64,000 bases of DNA from Cryptomeria japonica (taxonomy: Eukaryota > Streptophyta > Pinopsida > Cupressales > Cupressaceae): positions 244,735,502 to 244,799,501 of the forward strand of contig NC_081409.1 of assembly GCF_030272615.1 (NCBI RefSeq). Reading direction: 5' to 3'. This document shows positions 1-11,689 of this stretch, piece by piece. The notes beneath the pieces were generated by a model. That model did no database searches, was not told the origin of the DNA, and saw only the letters and a list, made by a program, of their open reading frames with translations. A program made the position numbers and the translations under genes. Each line of letters opens with the position of its first letter. Position 1 is the stretch's first letter.

Positions 1-639
1 AATCCCTCCCTTAGACTATGGGAGTTTCCTCCCTATAGCCTCCATCATATGATAACATTTATAATATATTTTTGTCTTTTATTACTATTTTCCTATTTCA
101 TAATCCATATGTACATAATCCTGATTTAACATGTATTTCCTACATATATTCCTAAAATGTTCATTAACCCATAATCACATATATTCCTACTAGGCATTGA
201 TATATATTCATTAACGTATATTAGTACAAGTTCACTAACATACAGTTTATACTTATTCCTTAATTCCTGAAAACCATTCATTGATGTGTTCATTAAAGCA
301 TTTATTATCATAAATATTACATATACATTAATTACATTAATTACCTTCCTTCATTACCTATCTATTAGAATAATCATTCATTAATGCATATATTATAATA
401 TTCATTATTTACATCCATTAACTATTTATATTATAATAATTAATTATTTACATCCATTAATATTAATACATATAATATGGATCCTTTACTTACCTATAGT
501 AGACGTCTCAGATGTGCTTGGCTCTGAGCGTGCTTTTTCTCCTCCCTTCACCTCTCCTTCCTTTTCTCCCCAACCTTTGGCTACTTACTACTCCCTTTAT
601 ATCCCATGAAGGGTTGTACCCCTCCATGGGTCCCCTTCC

Positions 640-701
640 GCATGAAGGGGTGCGGTGGTAATTGCAGCCCAGGCTACAATTACCATCGCACCACTTCATG
701 C
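640..701. repeat. 25-bp-stem hairpin
   Basis: Bases 640-664 and 677-701 are inverted copies of each other with about two mismatches, around a 12-base loop (CAGCCCAGGCTA). The right arm lies inside the duplicated unit that recurs at 952, but the left arm does not recur. Only the first unit can therefore form this stem. It could be the tip of an old foldback element or a remnant of a small DNA transposon. Confidence 0.7.
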
Positions 702-1255
702 AGAAGTGATCGGGCCTAGTTAGTATAGTGTTGTGTTTGCATAATACTAGGGGTCATTTTGCCTTTTAAATAATGTGTTTTTATTATTATTAAATATATT
801 AAATATTAAATATCATTTCATTTAAATATTTAAATATCATTTTATTTAAATATATTAATTATTAAATATCATTTCATTTAAATATTTAAATATCATTTTA
901 TTTAAATATATTAAATATTAAATATTAAATATCATTTCATTTAAATATTTAATTGCAGCCCAGGCTACGATTACCATCGCACCACTTCGTGCGGAAGTGA
1001 TCGGGCCTAGTTAGTATAGTGTTGTGTTTGCATAATACTAGGGGTCATTTTGCCTTTTAAATAATGTGTTTTTATTATTATTAAATATATTAAATATTAA
1101 ATATCATTTCATTTAAATATTTAAATATCATTTTATTTAAATATATTAAATATTAAATATCATTTCATTTAAATATTTAAATATCATTTTATTTAAATAT
1201 ATTAAATATTAAATATCATTTCATTTAAATATTTAAATTTCATTTTATTAAAATA
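661..1255. repeat. 291-bp tandem duplication with AT minisatellite
   Basis: The segment starting ATTGCAGCCCAGGCTAC at 661 recurs at 952 and is nearly identical through TAGTGTTGTGTTTGC and into an AT-rich tail. The tail is itself a minisatellite built from ATCATTTCATTTAAATATTT and ATCATTTTATTTAAATATAT subunits. The second copy has more subunits than the first. One duplication plus slippage in the tail explains the pattern. Confidence 0.8.
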
Positions 1256-1739
1256 TATTATATGTATTTCCTTTATTTTCCATAGATTACTTATATTATT
1301 ATTTTAATCATTTATTTACAATAACCTTATTTAATTAATCCATATATTAATATTATTAAGTAATTTTACATCTAGTGATACCATAGGGGTTATCATAGTT
1401 TCATCTATCGGTTTCATCCTGCCCTACTCCCCCTAAGCTGGATATGCAAAATACTCCATATCTCCAAAATTCCAAAAACTCTATAACTCCCCCTAATATA
1501 TGCAACCCTTTGTCCTTTTTCACATTTATAATACTCCCTCTTTGACATCAATGCCCAAACAATATGTCAAAGCATAAGTATTGTACATTGAATACCTCCA
1601 AAAATGTCTTACCGGAGCTTGACCACTTTCAAGATTTCCAGATAAGCTTTCTCCAGTAATTCCACATAAGTATCCCAGCTGGTTTTGAATGCGTCAGAGA
1701 TAGATACAAGTTCACTTAATAAATATGCAAAAGATTATT

Positions 1740-3020
1740 TCTCATTGACCTCTGTCGGTGTGGACTTTCCCAGCATATCCATGCATTCCTTCTTATGTAC
1801 ATGAATCCAATCTTGGACTCACCAAACCTCTCATACTTCTAGCTCTTCGAATTGCTTTATCTCTTTCCTTTTCAAGAGATGAAATTTGGTTCTCCAAAGT
1901 CAAAATTTGTCCATCAATTGATGTTGTCAGTAAAATTAATCCATCAAAAGAGTTAGCAATACTAGCAATTTTCTCCTGTACCTCGTTTATCTTTTTATCT
2001 ACATCTGTTGTATCTCAGTATTGCAACATATCCTGTATATATTAGTACATTGTTTCAAAGAAATTTCTATCAAAATTAGCTTCTCCTCAATCTTTTTCTT
2101 CTCTCTCTCAATGATCTGATCAAAAGTGGCTCTTTTAGCCTGAGTGAATCTTTCAAGTGCTTGCCGGTTAGAGATTTGTCGTAAGGATTGAAAGCCTTTT
2201 GATATGTGCTAAGTGATTACCTTAAGCTTTTTAGAAGGGCTCACTTCATTTTCAATCTTATATTTCGGGACCAATTTGTGCAAAAAAGTTATTGACTGGT
2301 CTATAATTCCCTTGTTTGTGGTTCCCTCCTTTATCAATTTTTGAGGAGCCATCATCATCAGTTATGTGGGACTCATCTCTGTGATGGTTTTCTTTTCAAC
2401 TAGAGAAGGGTCAATTGTCAATAATGATGTGCCAGCAACTAGTTCCCTACCATATTCCCCTATTTTCTCCTTTTATTTTTTATCCTTTATTATCTCCTCA
2501 CTTGCACCGATGGCTTCGCCACTTGGTGCAATCTATGCAACTATCAGTTCCTCTCTAGTAATAGTATCCTCAATTTGTACATTAGTATCCAGAGGACAAT
2601 TGTCCTTAATGTTATTATCTTGTACAATGTTCTTAGTATTTACCAGTGTTTCAATATTTGTTTGTACATTTGTGTTTACGAGTGGTTCAATTTCCACTAT
2701 CTTGATATTCTTCAAAATTGAGGGTGGAGTACCCATGATCCCTTTTCCTTTCCCTTCAACTGGTGTATCTACAATATCTGTCTTTGTCTTTGATGAAGTA
2801 AAGAATCCTCTATGTTCTCCCAAAAATTTAATCCGAGCTTTCTGAGATTCCTTTATTACTTCATTCATTCTCCCTATGATGGTGTTCACCTAGTTTGCTC
2901 AACACTTCACCAAGTTGGTGTTGCTCAATTCCACCAACTTGCCAGACCTAGTTTCTCTCTAGACCCCCAAGTCCTTCTCAGTCTCTTCTAGGGCTTGCTT
3001 CTTAACCATTCCAAGGTGTT
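1740..3020 (-). pseudogene. Unknown TE-borne ORF, C-terminal part
   Basis: The minus strand reads as a hydrophilic, coiled-coil-like protein with a few stops. One stretch contains VKKQALEETEKDLGV, the next open stretch is 2889-2533 (MNEVIKESQKARIKFLGEHR), and further traces such as KGFQSLRQISNRQALERF run to about 1740. It is rich in Lys, Glu, Thr and Ile and has no motif of a known enzyme. It appears to continue the ORF at 6480-4470 after an insertion at 3025-4470. Stops and frame changes make it a pseudogene here. Function unknown; a tail of a structural or capsid-like protein is one possibility. Confidence 0.45.
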
Positions 3021-3024
3021 TTCT

Positions 3025-4470
3025 TCAAGTATTCTAGCTAGGAACCCTACCAAGTTACAATGCTTCCAATGTGCTCAATTATGGCTTCTTGGCTTCAACT
3101 TGTCAAATTGACCTCCTAGTGTTGTGAGTTGATGCAGAGGTGTGGAGGTGTCTTCTAACATGTTTTGAATTCCTTTTGGGTCCATTTGAGGTTTGCAACC
3201 ATTAGGTCTCTTACTGATTTCAATATTTTGCTTAGAAAAGGGCTACAAGGATTTAGCCCTATTAGGCCTCCAAAATCCGGTTTTCTAGGGCTTGAGTGAA
3301 AACAGTCCAAAAGACCGCCTAGCAAGTTTGGTTTTTCTTCAATTTTTCACCTAACCTCAAATGATTTTTGTTTTTTTGGCTCCTTACTCCACCATACAAT
3401 ACGCTAACCCCAAAATTAGGGTTTTAAAGGGTTTCTAGGCCTTCTAGCCGGCAATAACTGGTCAAGTTGGGGTTTGGGCATCAAATGATTTTGTCAAGGC
3501 TTCTCCTTGCATTGGCAACTCTTTCCTAGCTTCATGTACCCCTCCAAAATCTTAGATGGTGGTTTGGCATTCACCCCTGCACTTAGCACTTTAATCTCAC
3601 CTTGTTTCCTCTAGTCGGGTTGCTCTTGGACTTGCCTAGAACAAGGTGACAGTCATATTGAAACTCGTCTCCAAAACTTGTCCCTGCATATATACACTTT
3701 ACAATTGGTTTTCCTTCATGTCCCAACAGGTTGTGATGGTAGCACGTGTGGAGTTCATGGGGCAACCATTTTACATAAAACTGCTATATACAAGCCAAAA
3801 CTGGCTGTTTGCAAACCAAAGAAAGAAAACACCAATACAAACTAATTAAAAAGCTTGAAATGGAACCAACAATACTATAACACACTAGAGAAACTCAATC
3901 CATTTGCATTTACAAAATGAGTAAAAACAAGCCAAAATGCTGCCAACTGGTCTGAAAAAATGAGTAGTTTCAGATTGTTGAACTTACAAAACACATTCTC
4001 CAACCTTGGTAACCATGATAGAGAGGTTTATTATAGAATTTCCCATGTGTGGAGTCTTCCTAGGGCATTGGAAAATCCCTAACTCCATCGCTAACCAATT
4101 CAGAACAAAAGTTATCATGACAACTTTTTGCAACTTTGCACTTTTGCACCTTTTGGTCTTCTCAACCTATGAGACCTATTCTAAGTCATCACTCATGACT
4201 TTTAAAACATGTTTAAGACTAATTTAACCCTCCCTAATTCCTATACCAAGTTTTGACACTTTTAACCATCAAGAAGGTCAACTACCTACCCAAACCACTA
4301 TTTAGGCCCAAAATGCAAACCTAAGAAGAATGAACTCAATCCTAGGCCTACATTGACTCTAAACACTAACTCTTGGACCCTCCCGAAGCCCTTATTCACT
4401 AACTAACTTGGCTAGGGTTAGTACAAGCCAAAATTGAGAAAACTAAATAGTCTAAGTCCTAGGTGCTCCT
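3025..4470. other. Non-coding insertion splitting the unknown ORF
   Basis: Coding signal on the minus strand stops near 4470 and resumes near 3020. The interior has long introns-like T-rich and CTAGG-rich sequence and only short ORFs in unrelated frames. The edges show no clear terminal repeats or target duplication. It could be a degraded insertion or an intron of the unknown ORF; I cannot decide from sequence alone. Confidence 0.35.
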
Positions 4471-6480
4471 ATACCAACCTAGCATCAGGCTAGTTATCCT
4501 ATGTTTGCTATTGAATACTTTTCTATCTGTAGCCTCAATTGTCTTATCCATTTCATTTGGAGTTATGCTAACACATATAGCTAAAAGTTATTGCATTTTA
4601 ATGTGTTTATCTTCTTTCATAGAAGATAACCTTCTAGCATCTAACATGTTATATAACTTAGCTGGTATTTGATTTTCTATATCTATTAAGGCTTTCTTAT
4701 AAATATCTAAGTATAACAGGACTACTTCCTCTACCTCTCTCTGCTCATCAACCTCTAATTTGTCATAATAAAACTTAACATTCTTCAGCATGCCATCTTT
4801 AGTTATTTCATCAACAATTTTTGCACAAGTTTTAGGTGTAACCTTACCAGAATTTGTGTCATCCTTCTTCTTCCTCTTGATAGGTTCGGATGCAGTTGTA
4901 GGTGTAGCCTTAGGTGCTTGCTTTTGAGCTGGTAACTTGATTATGACCTTTCTAATCGGTTGTTTCCTTTCTTCTACCTTAGGTTCTTTGGTTTCCTCCT
5001 AACAACCCTCATGAAGGCTAAAGGTGTGTCATCCTCTGATTCAGAATTTGCAGTTACAGGTTCAATGTGAACTACCATATGCTTCCTCTTTCTCCCTTTC
5101 TCCAGGACAGCATCAATAAGTACCTTTATGTCCTTTGAGACCTCCTTTACAAATTTACTTTCTTTTCCTTCTTGTATTTGCCTTCTCTTCTAGTTGAACT
5201 CTTTTTCAACCTCTAGAGTCTTCTGTTGTGTAGTTCCACGGGGTTTCTCTGTCTCATCTATTTCTGCATCAATCAAAAATTTTGCATAGGCATCAAGAAT
5301 TAATGCATCTACCTCATATCCCATTTCCTCTATCCAAATATTATGAGGCTTGACTATCTCCATGAGAGTCACATCCTTCTTAACCATAAAACATATGTCG
5401 GTGGAGTATTTCTCTACTATATGGTCAAGTATTCTTATCCTAGACCTCATACATTTTTTAAAAGCCTTGAAATAACCCCATATCTTATCATCTCTTTGAC
5501 TTCCTAATGCAGCAATTGATTGTTTTAACTGTCTTCCTACCAAAATTTCAAAAGCCCATTGCTTCCTACTAGAACTGGGTGTATCATTCAGAAAGTATAA
5601 CATCAAGCAGACTAACAAATTCCCATACTGAAAGGTGCCCTTTTTCTCACCTTTAATCTTTCCTAAGTTGATCAATAACTCTTCAAGCATCCAACTGCAA
5701 AGATCTAACTTTACATTTTCTCTCATCGTCTTATATGCAGCCAAAATACATGAACTGGAAATAGAATTTAGTCGATTTTACTGAGTTACCTTGTATCCTA
5801 TGACCATGCTTCCAAACTTGATGTCGGTGTCGGTGATAGTGCTCACCTTCATTGATCAGATGTGGCATTGGTGATCTGCCTCACGAAGTCATTTGACACT
5901 TTCTTATCCAGATGTTTCCCTACCGATGGAAAACCTATAACTTTTCAGATGGCTTCCTTAGTAATTTTATAAGGTCTGTCCAGCCATATGAATTCCCCAT
6001 GTAGTCTACTCAGTACATATCTGATTATTTCATCCTCCAATTTTGGAATATCTAGAATATTTGTAAACCCCAAATCTTCAATGTGTTGATATGCCAATTT
6101 AATCTTTCTAGATTCTCCCATTAGTTCATTCATATACATTCCCTTGATCTCTGAAGTTCCCAAGTCCTCTATATGATAGTGAATGTATGCCCTAACATCT
6201 TCTACATACATCACTCCCTTGGAACATGAGAAAACGCTCCAACCAAATCTTCCTTGGTAGCCACATGTGGATATCGTTTGAAAATTGGCCTGGGGCAGTC
6301 CTTAACCTCCACTACAGTTGGATTTGCAACAAAAATAGGAACAAAAGATGATCTTGCTTCCTTGTTTCAAGAAAAATACCTTTTGTTCACTCTCGATGAA
6401 AACCTTTAACGAATCCTTCCAAATGCCGGTGTGATCACTCAAGAAGAAATTTGATTGTCTTTGAATAGCCTCTTATCGCA
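4470..6480 (-). pseudogene. Unknown TE-borne ORF, N-terminal and central parts
   Basis: Open minus-strand stretches lie at 6214-5945, 5744-5190 and 4791-4588, with linking sequence in related frames. Visible segments are KRYPHVATKEDLVGAFSHV, LHGEFIWLDRPYKITKEAI, VIGFPSVGKHLDKKVSNDF, LCSWMLEELLINLGKIKGEK and QWAFEILVGRQLKQSIAALG. Together with 3020-1740 this suggests a protein of roughly 900-1000 residues. I do not recognise the family. It is not reverse transcriptase, integrase, RNase H or protease. The ITKEAI..VIGFPSVGK stretch recalls a motif style seen in plant TE-associated ORFs, but that is an impression only. It sits in sense orientation downstream of gag, so it would be translated from the element's own transcript. 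Confidence 0.5.
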
Positions 6481-6659
6481 CTTAGTGACTCTAAATTGCT
6501 CTAAATGCAAGGTGATTAACAATAAAGTGTATTCGACCTTTTATCCTTCGAGAGAAAAACCCTAATCTTCTATTGACATAAATGACTGTCGGTGAAAGAT
6601 ACTGGATCTCGCTCAGAACATACCCATGCCGGATAATATTCTCCAATATCTAGAACACC

Positions 6660-7885
6660 TTCCAGAACCTCTTCCCAGGGCATATGCATCATCTTCATGA
6701 ATTTTGCCTACCCCTAAGGCATCTGCCTTAGTTACTAGATGAGCTCACTGTTGGTGCAGGAGCAGCCTCTTCTGCCGGATAGGTAACCGGGACATTCCCA
6801 TCTGATGATTTCTCTTCAGTCTTCCTAACCCATCTCTAAGTATGATCTTGTCAGATTTCACTAACTTTCTCTTTTCCTTTTTCATTTGATCCTTCATTAC
6901 TAACCGGTGGATTTTTGCTTCTACAAAACTTAGCAATATGTCCAATTTCATTGCATGCATAACATGTAACATTGTTCTTTTGAATTGCTTTGCTAAAACC
7001 GGTGAAATTGTTTGACCTGCACTAATTAGCCATATGTCCAAATTTTCCACAAGAATAGCATTTTACATTCATTCTACAATGTTCTATCTTATGAGCAATT
7101 TTATTGCATTTAGAATATTTACCGGGACCATAATCAGGGTTCTGATTTGCTCTGTTTCTACATTGCCTAGCCATGTGACCAAATCTATTGCAAACAAAAC
7201 ATCTACCATTGAATTTATAAGCAATGAATTGTCTTACCGGTGCCTTATGGTTTTGATCTTCATTAGCAGTACCGAAACTCTCTCCTTGCTCAAATCCAAG
7301 TCCACTAGAATCTCCAATCTGCCTATGTCTCTTCAATAAATCATCAAGTTGTGTTGATTTGATCTTGAATTTTTCTTTGTACTCACTTGGAATAGTTAAA
7401 TCATCTCTTAGTTTTGTCGTTTGTCTCTCAAGCTCTTTCTCATTGCTCTGGGATTGTACCAAATCAGTTCTCAACATATCATTTTCATGAACCAACCTAC
7501 CACATTCTTCAAAATTGTTCTTCAGGGATACAACAAGATTTTCTCCCTTTTTCTTTTTGTCCTCAATTTCCTTAGACATCCTCATAGTTATAGCTTACAT
7601 TTCATTCTTCATAACCATCTTCTTCTGACTCAATTTTTGACATTGTTCCTTAAGTGCATTTTTCTATTCATCATCCTGATTTTGCAAAACTTCTTTCCTC
7701 CTAGCTTGAATAGATGATAGCCTCTCTTTTAGGACAAGAATGAATTCCTTATCAGAATTCAACTCACCTTGTAGCTTTAAGTTCTTCAATCTTTCATCAT
7801 CTTAATCTTCAAGTGCCATCTCAAGTTGCTTATCCAAAGCCATATTCAATGATTCGGGTTTTAGGATATTCCTCAAGTTGTTAAA
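6660..7885 (-). pseudogene. Truncated copia gag with CCHC knuckles (minus strand)
   Basis: Gag binds the element's RNA and forms the virus-like particle. The minus strand starts just inside the PBS, reads a coiled-coil region (7840-7290, for example MRMSKEIEDKKKKGENLVV) and then zinc knuckles CFVCNRFGHMARQC, a variant YSKCNKIAHKIEHC and CYSCGKFGHMA near 7200-7030. A fourth knuckle follows in another frame at about 6960. The usual N-terminal UBN2-type capsid domain of copia Gag is missing: the coiled coil begins almost directly after the PBS. A stop near 7830 and a frameshift near 7025 inactivate it. The same layout occurs in element A at 10441. Confidence 0.75.
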
Positions 7886-7902
7886 CTTCCTCCAAGGCAC
7901 AA

Positions 7903-7915
7903 GGCTCTGATACCA
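7903..7915 (-). promoter_or_regulatory. tRNA primer binding site
   Basis: On the minus strand, TGGTATCAGAGCC lies two bases inside the LTR edge. This is the classic initiator-Met tRNA primer site of plant copia elements and fixes the element's direction. Confidence 0.9.
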
Positions 7916-7917
7916 AT

Positions 7918-8842
7918 TGTTGGAAACCAATAACACTGAGAGGGCAGGGCTGAATCAGTGTTATACCAGAATAGTAGATTTTAGCCTTAACAAAACATTC
8001 ATGCACCAACTGGCATATACCAGTATAAATAGATTTGAAAGAAGTAAATAAACCAATAAGCCAAACACATAAATAAGAACCATAACACACAGATTTATAT
8101 GTGGAAAACCCCAACGAGGAAAAACCATGGTGGGATTTGTGACCCACAATATCAACCCACTGGCCATATGAAGAGATATTACAATATATGAGGGGCCTAC
8201 ACTTGCAAGAAGGCTTACAACCTAGAGCACACCGCTCAATCACAATAGGAGCCTCATTGACTACATAAAATTCCAGACAACAATCCAGAGAAGTGTGAAC
8301 TGCTAAGATAGCATCTTCTATGCCATAATACAGTTCTGGTTTAAACTCTGTATGTTCTGGTTGAAACCATAAACCCCTTTACTGGAATAACCCTTACAAT
8401 AAATTCCTCACATGCATAGTCTCTCTAATATATTTCACATTGTATCACATTTACATATCCATTACATTACCTCCCTACTACATCAAAATGATCTAATCAA
8501 TCTGCCCTATATACCCTATACAAATGTATGCCTTATGTCAGCTTACAAAGGTATATACAATATCAGATTACATGTCAGCCATATAACATAAATGAATAAA
8601 TATTAAAACAAGTTGCCGATGTTGGATCCAAGATAAGTCGGCCTCCTATACCAATAACCTTTGCTATACCATGTCATCCTGCATTGTCAGTGACCAAAGA
8701 AATCTTCCTAACTTGCCGGTTCTGGTGTCGGTGTAGAATCTGTGAAGTTTCTGCCGGTATACCATATGAAGCCGGAACCCAAAAAATGTTGCCATCAATG
8801 ACAACATAGTAAAACCAACCAATAGAGTGTCAATTTCCAACA
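7918..8842 (-). repeat. 5' LTR of the minus-strand element
   Basis: The 925-bp segment begins TGTTGGAAA and ends TTTCCAACA, a perfect 9-bp inverted terminus with TG...CA edges, and abuts the PBS at 7903-7915. Its 3' half resembles the corresponding part of the element A LTR (CCCACCATGGTTTTTCC and the closing CTCTCAGTGTTATTGG region), so the two families are related. No second copy lies in the window, so the insertion cannot be dated from LTR divergence. Confidence 0.85.
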
Positions 8843-9227
8843 GAGTGGTTGGATTGTGATGTTGATCTGGAGATCATCTTCGGCATTCTCCAGTATGTTC
8901 AATTTGGTGGAATTGGTTTGGTTCGGTCATTCATGTGCATGTCACATTCAATTGGTTTAGGATTTGGTGACCTGTAAGCTATCATATGTTCTAGTAAGCC
9001 TTTTGGTTACCGGTAAGGGTTTTACTAGTAGAGCTTTGTTGAAATTTTAGATTGGTTGTATCCCTCTGGGGGAGTTTTGGTTTAGGTCTATGGAGAGATA
9101 ATTGGTTCAGAACTTCATTGATATATCATTTGTTGGATGTCTTCCATTGGGGGAGACTTGTTTGGCATTTCTTGGCACTTGGATGTTTTTCACATCTAGT
9201 GTTTCCATCTATGCCAAAGGGGGAGAT
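8843..9227 (+). mobile_element. LTR fragment joined to a copia 3' internal end
   Basis: Bases 8843-9040 match the inside of the element A LTR (9318-9520). They then switch to sequence matching the 3' internal end of element A (29850-30031) and finish with a polypurine tract, AAAGGGGGAGAT, directly before the LTR at 9228. The first complete LTR of A is therefore also the 3' LTR of a mostly lost upstream copy. LTR-internal-LTR-internal-LTR tandems of this kind arise by recombination between LTRs. Confidence 0.75.
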
Positions 9228-10423
9228 TGTTGGCATTTTGGAGGAATTAGTTATGTGTTGCATTGATTTTTGTCATTGATGTCAACACTAGCTTGTTTAG
9301 CTGTCTACCAGGTTCTGATAGAGTGGTTGGATTGTGATGTTGATCTGGAGATCATCTCTTGTATTCTCTGGTACGTTCAGTTTGGTGGAATTGGTTTGGT
9401 TCGGTCATTTTTGTGCATGTCACCTTCAGTTGGTTTGAGATTTGGTGATCTGAAAGCTATCATATGTTCTAGTAAGCCTTTTGGTTATCGGTAAGGGTTT
9501 TACCGACAGAGCTTTGTTGAAGATCTTTTGATGGATTCGATAAGTGGTGTTGGTGTGGCTTCTAAAATTTTCTCAGGATGGTGATGGTTATCATGTTCGT
9601 GTTCCAATTGATCGGTGGTGTTACATTTGGCTTATGGCAACCTATTTTAGGTCTAGTGTTATTCTGTTAGGTTATGGACGGGTTTATGTAATGTGTTGAT
9701 GGATGCTCCCGATGTGTTTTAGATTGGATTTATTGTTTGGTTAATGTTGTTTCGGCCATAGGCCAACTTGGGTTATCATTGGTTTACAGTTTTATGTAAT
9801 GGATTTATTGTATTATCTTTTAGGTGGCCGACCTAATTGTTTAGGTCCCGGGTTTGTATAAATATGATGTAAGATCTCTTTGTAGATCATGTCAAGGTTA
9901 TGGGTTATGGGATTATCTATGTCTGAATAAATTTGTAATCATATGCAGAGGATTTGGTCGATCATAGGTGATCGAATTGGGTTTATGTATGTTTTAAAAC
10001 CTCAGGTATTGAGCTTAACTGGAACTGTACTCAGGCATAGGAGATGTTATACTTGTAGTTCAATCTTCTTTCCGAATTGTAGTCTAAATATTTCTTGTAG
10101 TCAATGAGGCTCCTTTTGTGATGAGAAGTGTGCTTTAGGCAGTGTGTCTTCCTGCATGTGCAATCCCCTTATATGTAGTATTTATTCATATGATTAGTGG
10201 ATAGATATTGTGGGTCTCCAATCCCACCATGGTTTTTCCTCCTTGATGTTTTCCACGTATATATCTGTGGTGTTATGGTGTTCATATTTGTAGTTGCATT
10301 ATTACTTATTGTTATCTTCTTTTATGCATATCGGTTGCTAATTTGTTGTGCTAATAAGGTTAAAATTAATCATTCTGAGATAACATGATTCACCCCCCCT
10401 CTCGGTATTCTTGGATTCCAACA
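9228..10423 (+). repeat. LTR of element A (5' copy)
   Basis: Starts TGTTGGCATTTTGGAGG and ends CTTGGATTCCAACA, followed by the PBS two bases later. It matches the downstream LTR at 30032-31232 over its length with scattered substitutions. It is preceded by a polypurine tract rather than host DNA, showing it is a shared LTR of a recombined tandem. Confidence 0.88.
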
Positions 10424-10425
10424 AT

Positions 10426-10438
10426 TGGTATTAGAGCC
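10426..10438 (+). promoter_or_regulatory. tRNA primer binding site of element A
   Basis: TGGTATTAGAGCC, one base away from the initiator-Met tRNA complement, lies two bases after the LTR end. It sets the plus orientation. Confidence 0.85.
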
Positions 10439-10440
10439 TG

Positions 10441-11668
10441 ATGCCTCGGAATAAGTCTAAGAGCTTGAGGAAGATCCTAACTCTGGAATCCATGGAGATG
10501 AGTTTGAGGAAAGAGCTTCAAGTAACACTTGAAGACTATGATGTTGGAATATTGAAGAACATGAAGCTAAAAGATGAGCTAAGAGCTGCGAAGGAATTCA
10601 TCTTAACTCTGCAAGAGAGGTTGTCGTCTACATAAGCCAAAAGGAAAGAACTTTGTGATCACTTACAAAATCAGGATGATGAAGAAAAGAATGCTCTTAA
10701 GGAACTATGTTAGAAGTTGAGTTAGGAAAATGGTGTCATGAAGAATGAAATGCAATCCCTAACCATGAGGATGTCCAAGGAGATTGAAGACCAGAAGCAG
10801 AATGAAGAAAATCTTTCCAAATATCTAAAAGATAGATCTAAAGAATGTATTAGGTTGGCACATGAGAATGATATATTGATAATTGAATTGGTGCAATTTC
10901 ATAACAATGAGCAAGAGTTGGAAAGAATGATGACAGTCCTAAGAGGTGACCTAGATGTTGCAAATGAGTACAAAGATAAGTTCAAGGTCAATTTTGTAAA
11001 GCTTGATGAATTATTGAAGAATCAAAAGGACATTGGAGACACTAGAGGTCTTTGATTTGAGCATGGAGAAAGCTCTGAACTGCAAATTAGGATGATACAT
11101 TTGGTCAAAAGAACAATCAAGAGAATCCACCAGTCAACCAGAATATAGGTCATCGATAAGACAACCCAATGCACACAAATTTAATGGTAGATGCTTTGTT
11201 TGCAATAACTTTGGTCATATGGAAAGTCAATGCAAAAATAGAGTCAATCAAAATAACAATTCATTTACAAACCAATGTTTCAATTGCAAAAAGTATGGTC
11301 ATAGGACAACAGATTGTAGAACAAATGTAAAATGTCATGCATGTGGAAAGTTTGGACATATGGCTAATCAATTTAGGTCAAGAAATAATCAAGGTTACAA
11401 CAATGCAATTCAAAAGAATAATGTCACTTGTTATGCATGCAACAAAGTAGGACACATTGTTAAATTTTGTGGAAGCAAGAACCTACGGGCAGGAAATGAC
11501 AAATCCAATGAGAAGGGAAAGCAAAAAGTTGATAATATTCAAAAGGAGCATGAGAATAAGTGGATTAGAAAGTCTGAGGATCAACCGGCTGAAGCATATA
11601 CCTCAGTTACTCATCTGACAGAACAAGGTATTCCTACACCAGTAGTAGGAAACTCATCTAGTAACTAA
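10441..11668 (+). pseudogene. Truncated copia gag with four zinc knuckles (element A)
   Basis: The reading starts immediately after the PBS (MPRNKSKSLRKIL) and runs through a coiled coil (10441-11055, with MRMSKEIEDQKQNEENLSKY). Four CCHC-type knuckles follow: CFVCNNFGHMESQC (about 11198), CFNCKKYGHRTTDC, CHACGKFGHMANQF (last Cys changed to Phe) and CYACNKVGHIVKFC. The N-terminal capsid domain usual for copia Gag is absent. Stops at about 10635, 10710 and 11055 and a frame change near 11150 break it. The C-terminal tail ends in VVGNSSSN before a stop at 11669. It retains RNA-binding motifs but no particle-forming domain that I can see. Confidence 0.78.
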
Positions 11669-11689
11669 GACATTAGCCTTAGGGGGAGA

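Larger units (their letters stand above)
1..1380. other. AT-rich spacer without genes
   Basis: No coding region is supported here. The first 480 bases are AT-rich with many ATTAAT/CATTAA runs. A more GC-rich island at about 500-720 holds a hairpin, followed by a 291-bp duplication and short AT-rich repeats. Short ORFs in this stretch are low-complexity and resemble no known family. Confidence 0.6.
1381..8842 (-). mobile_element. Minus-strand Ty1/copia-type element, left end missing
   Basis: Read on the minus strand the order is LTR (8842-7918), PBS, coiled-coil/CCHC gag (to about 6660), then a long unrecognised ORF (to about 1740) and a tail with AGGGGGAGT-like purine blocks at 1380-1560, as in copia 3' regions. 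No 3' LTR matching 7918-8842 appears to the left, so that end is deleted or replaced. No integrase or reverse transcriptase motif is visible. The element appears non-autonomous, with the unknown ORF where pol should be. The LTR landed inside an LTR of the element A family, because the base after 8842 is in the middle of that LTR. Confidence 0.65.

Noticed and set aside
1758-2845. Plus-strand ORFs of 95 and 159 codons
   Set aside because: They are hydrophobic antisense shadows of the Lys/Glu-rich unknown ORF on the minus strand.
9044-9494. Short Trp-rich ORFs (MVVSLWGSFGLGLWRDNWF...) and relatives at 29856-30285
   Set aside because: They lie in the 3' internal region and LTR of element A, are repeated only because the LTR is, and cross the polypurine tract and LTR edge.
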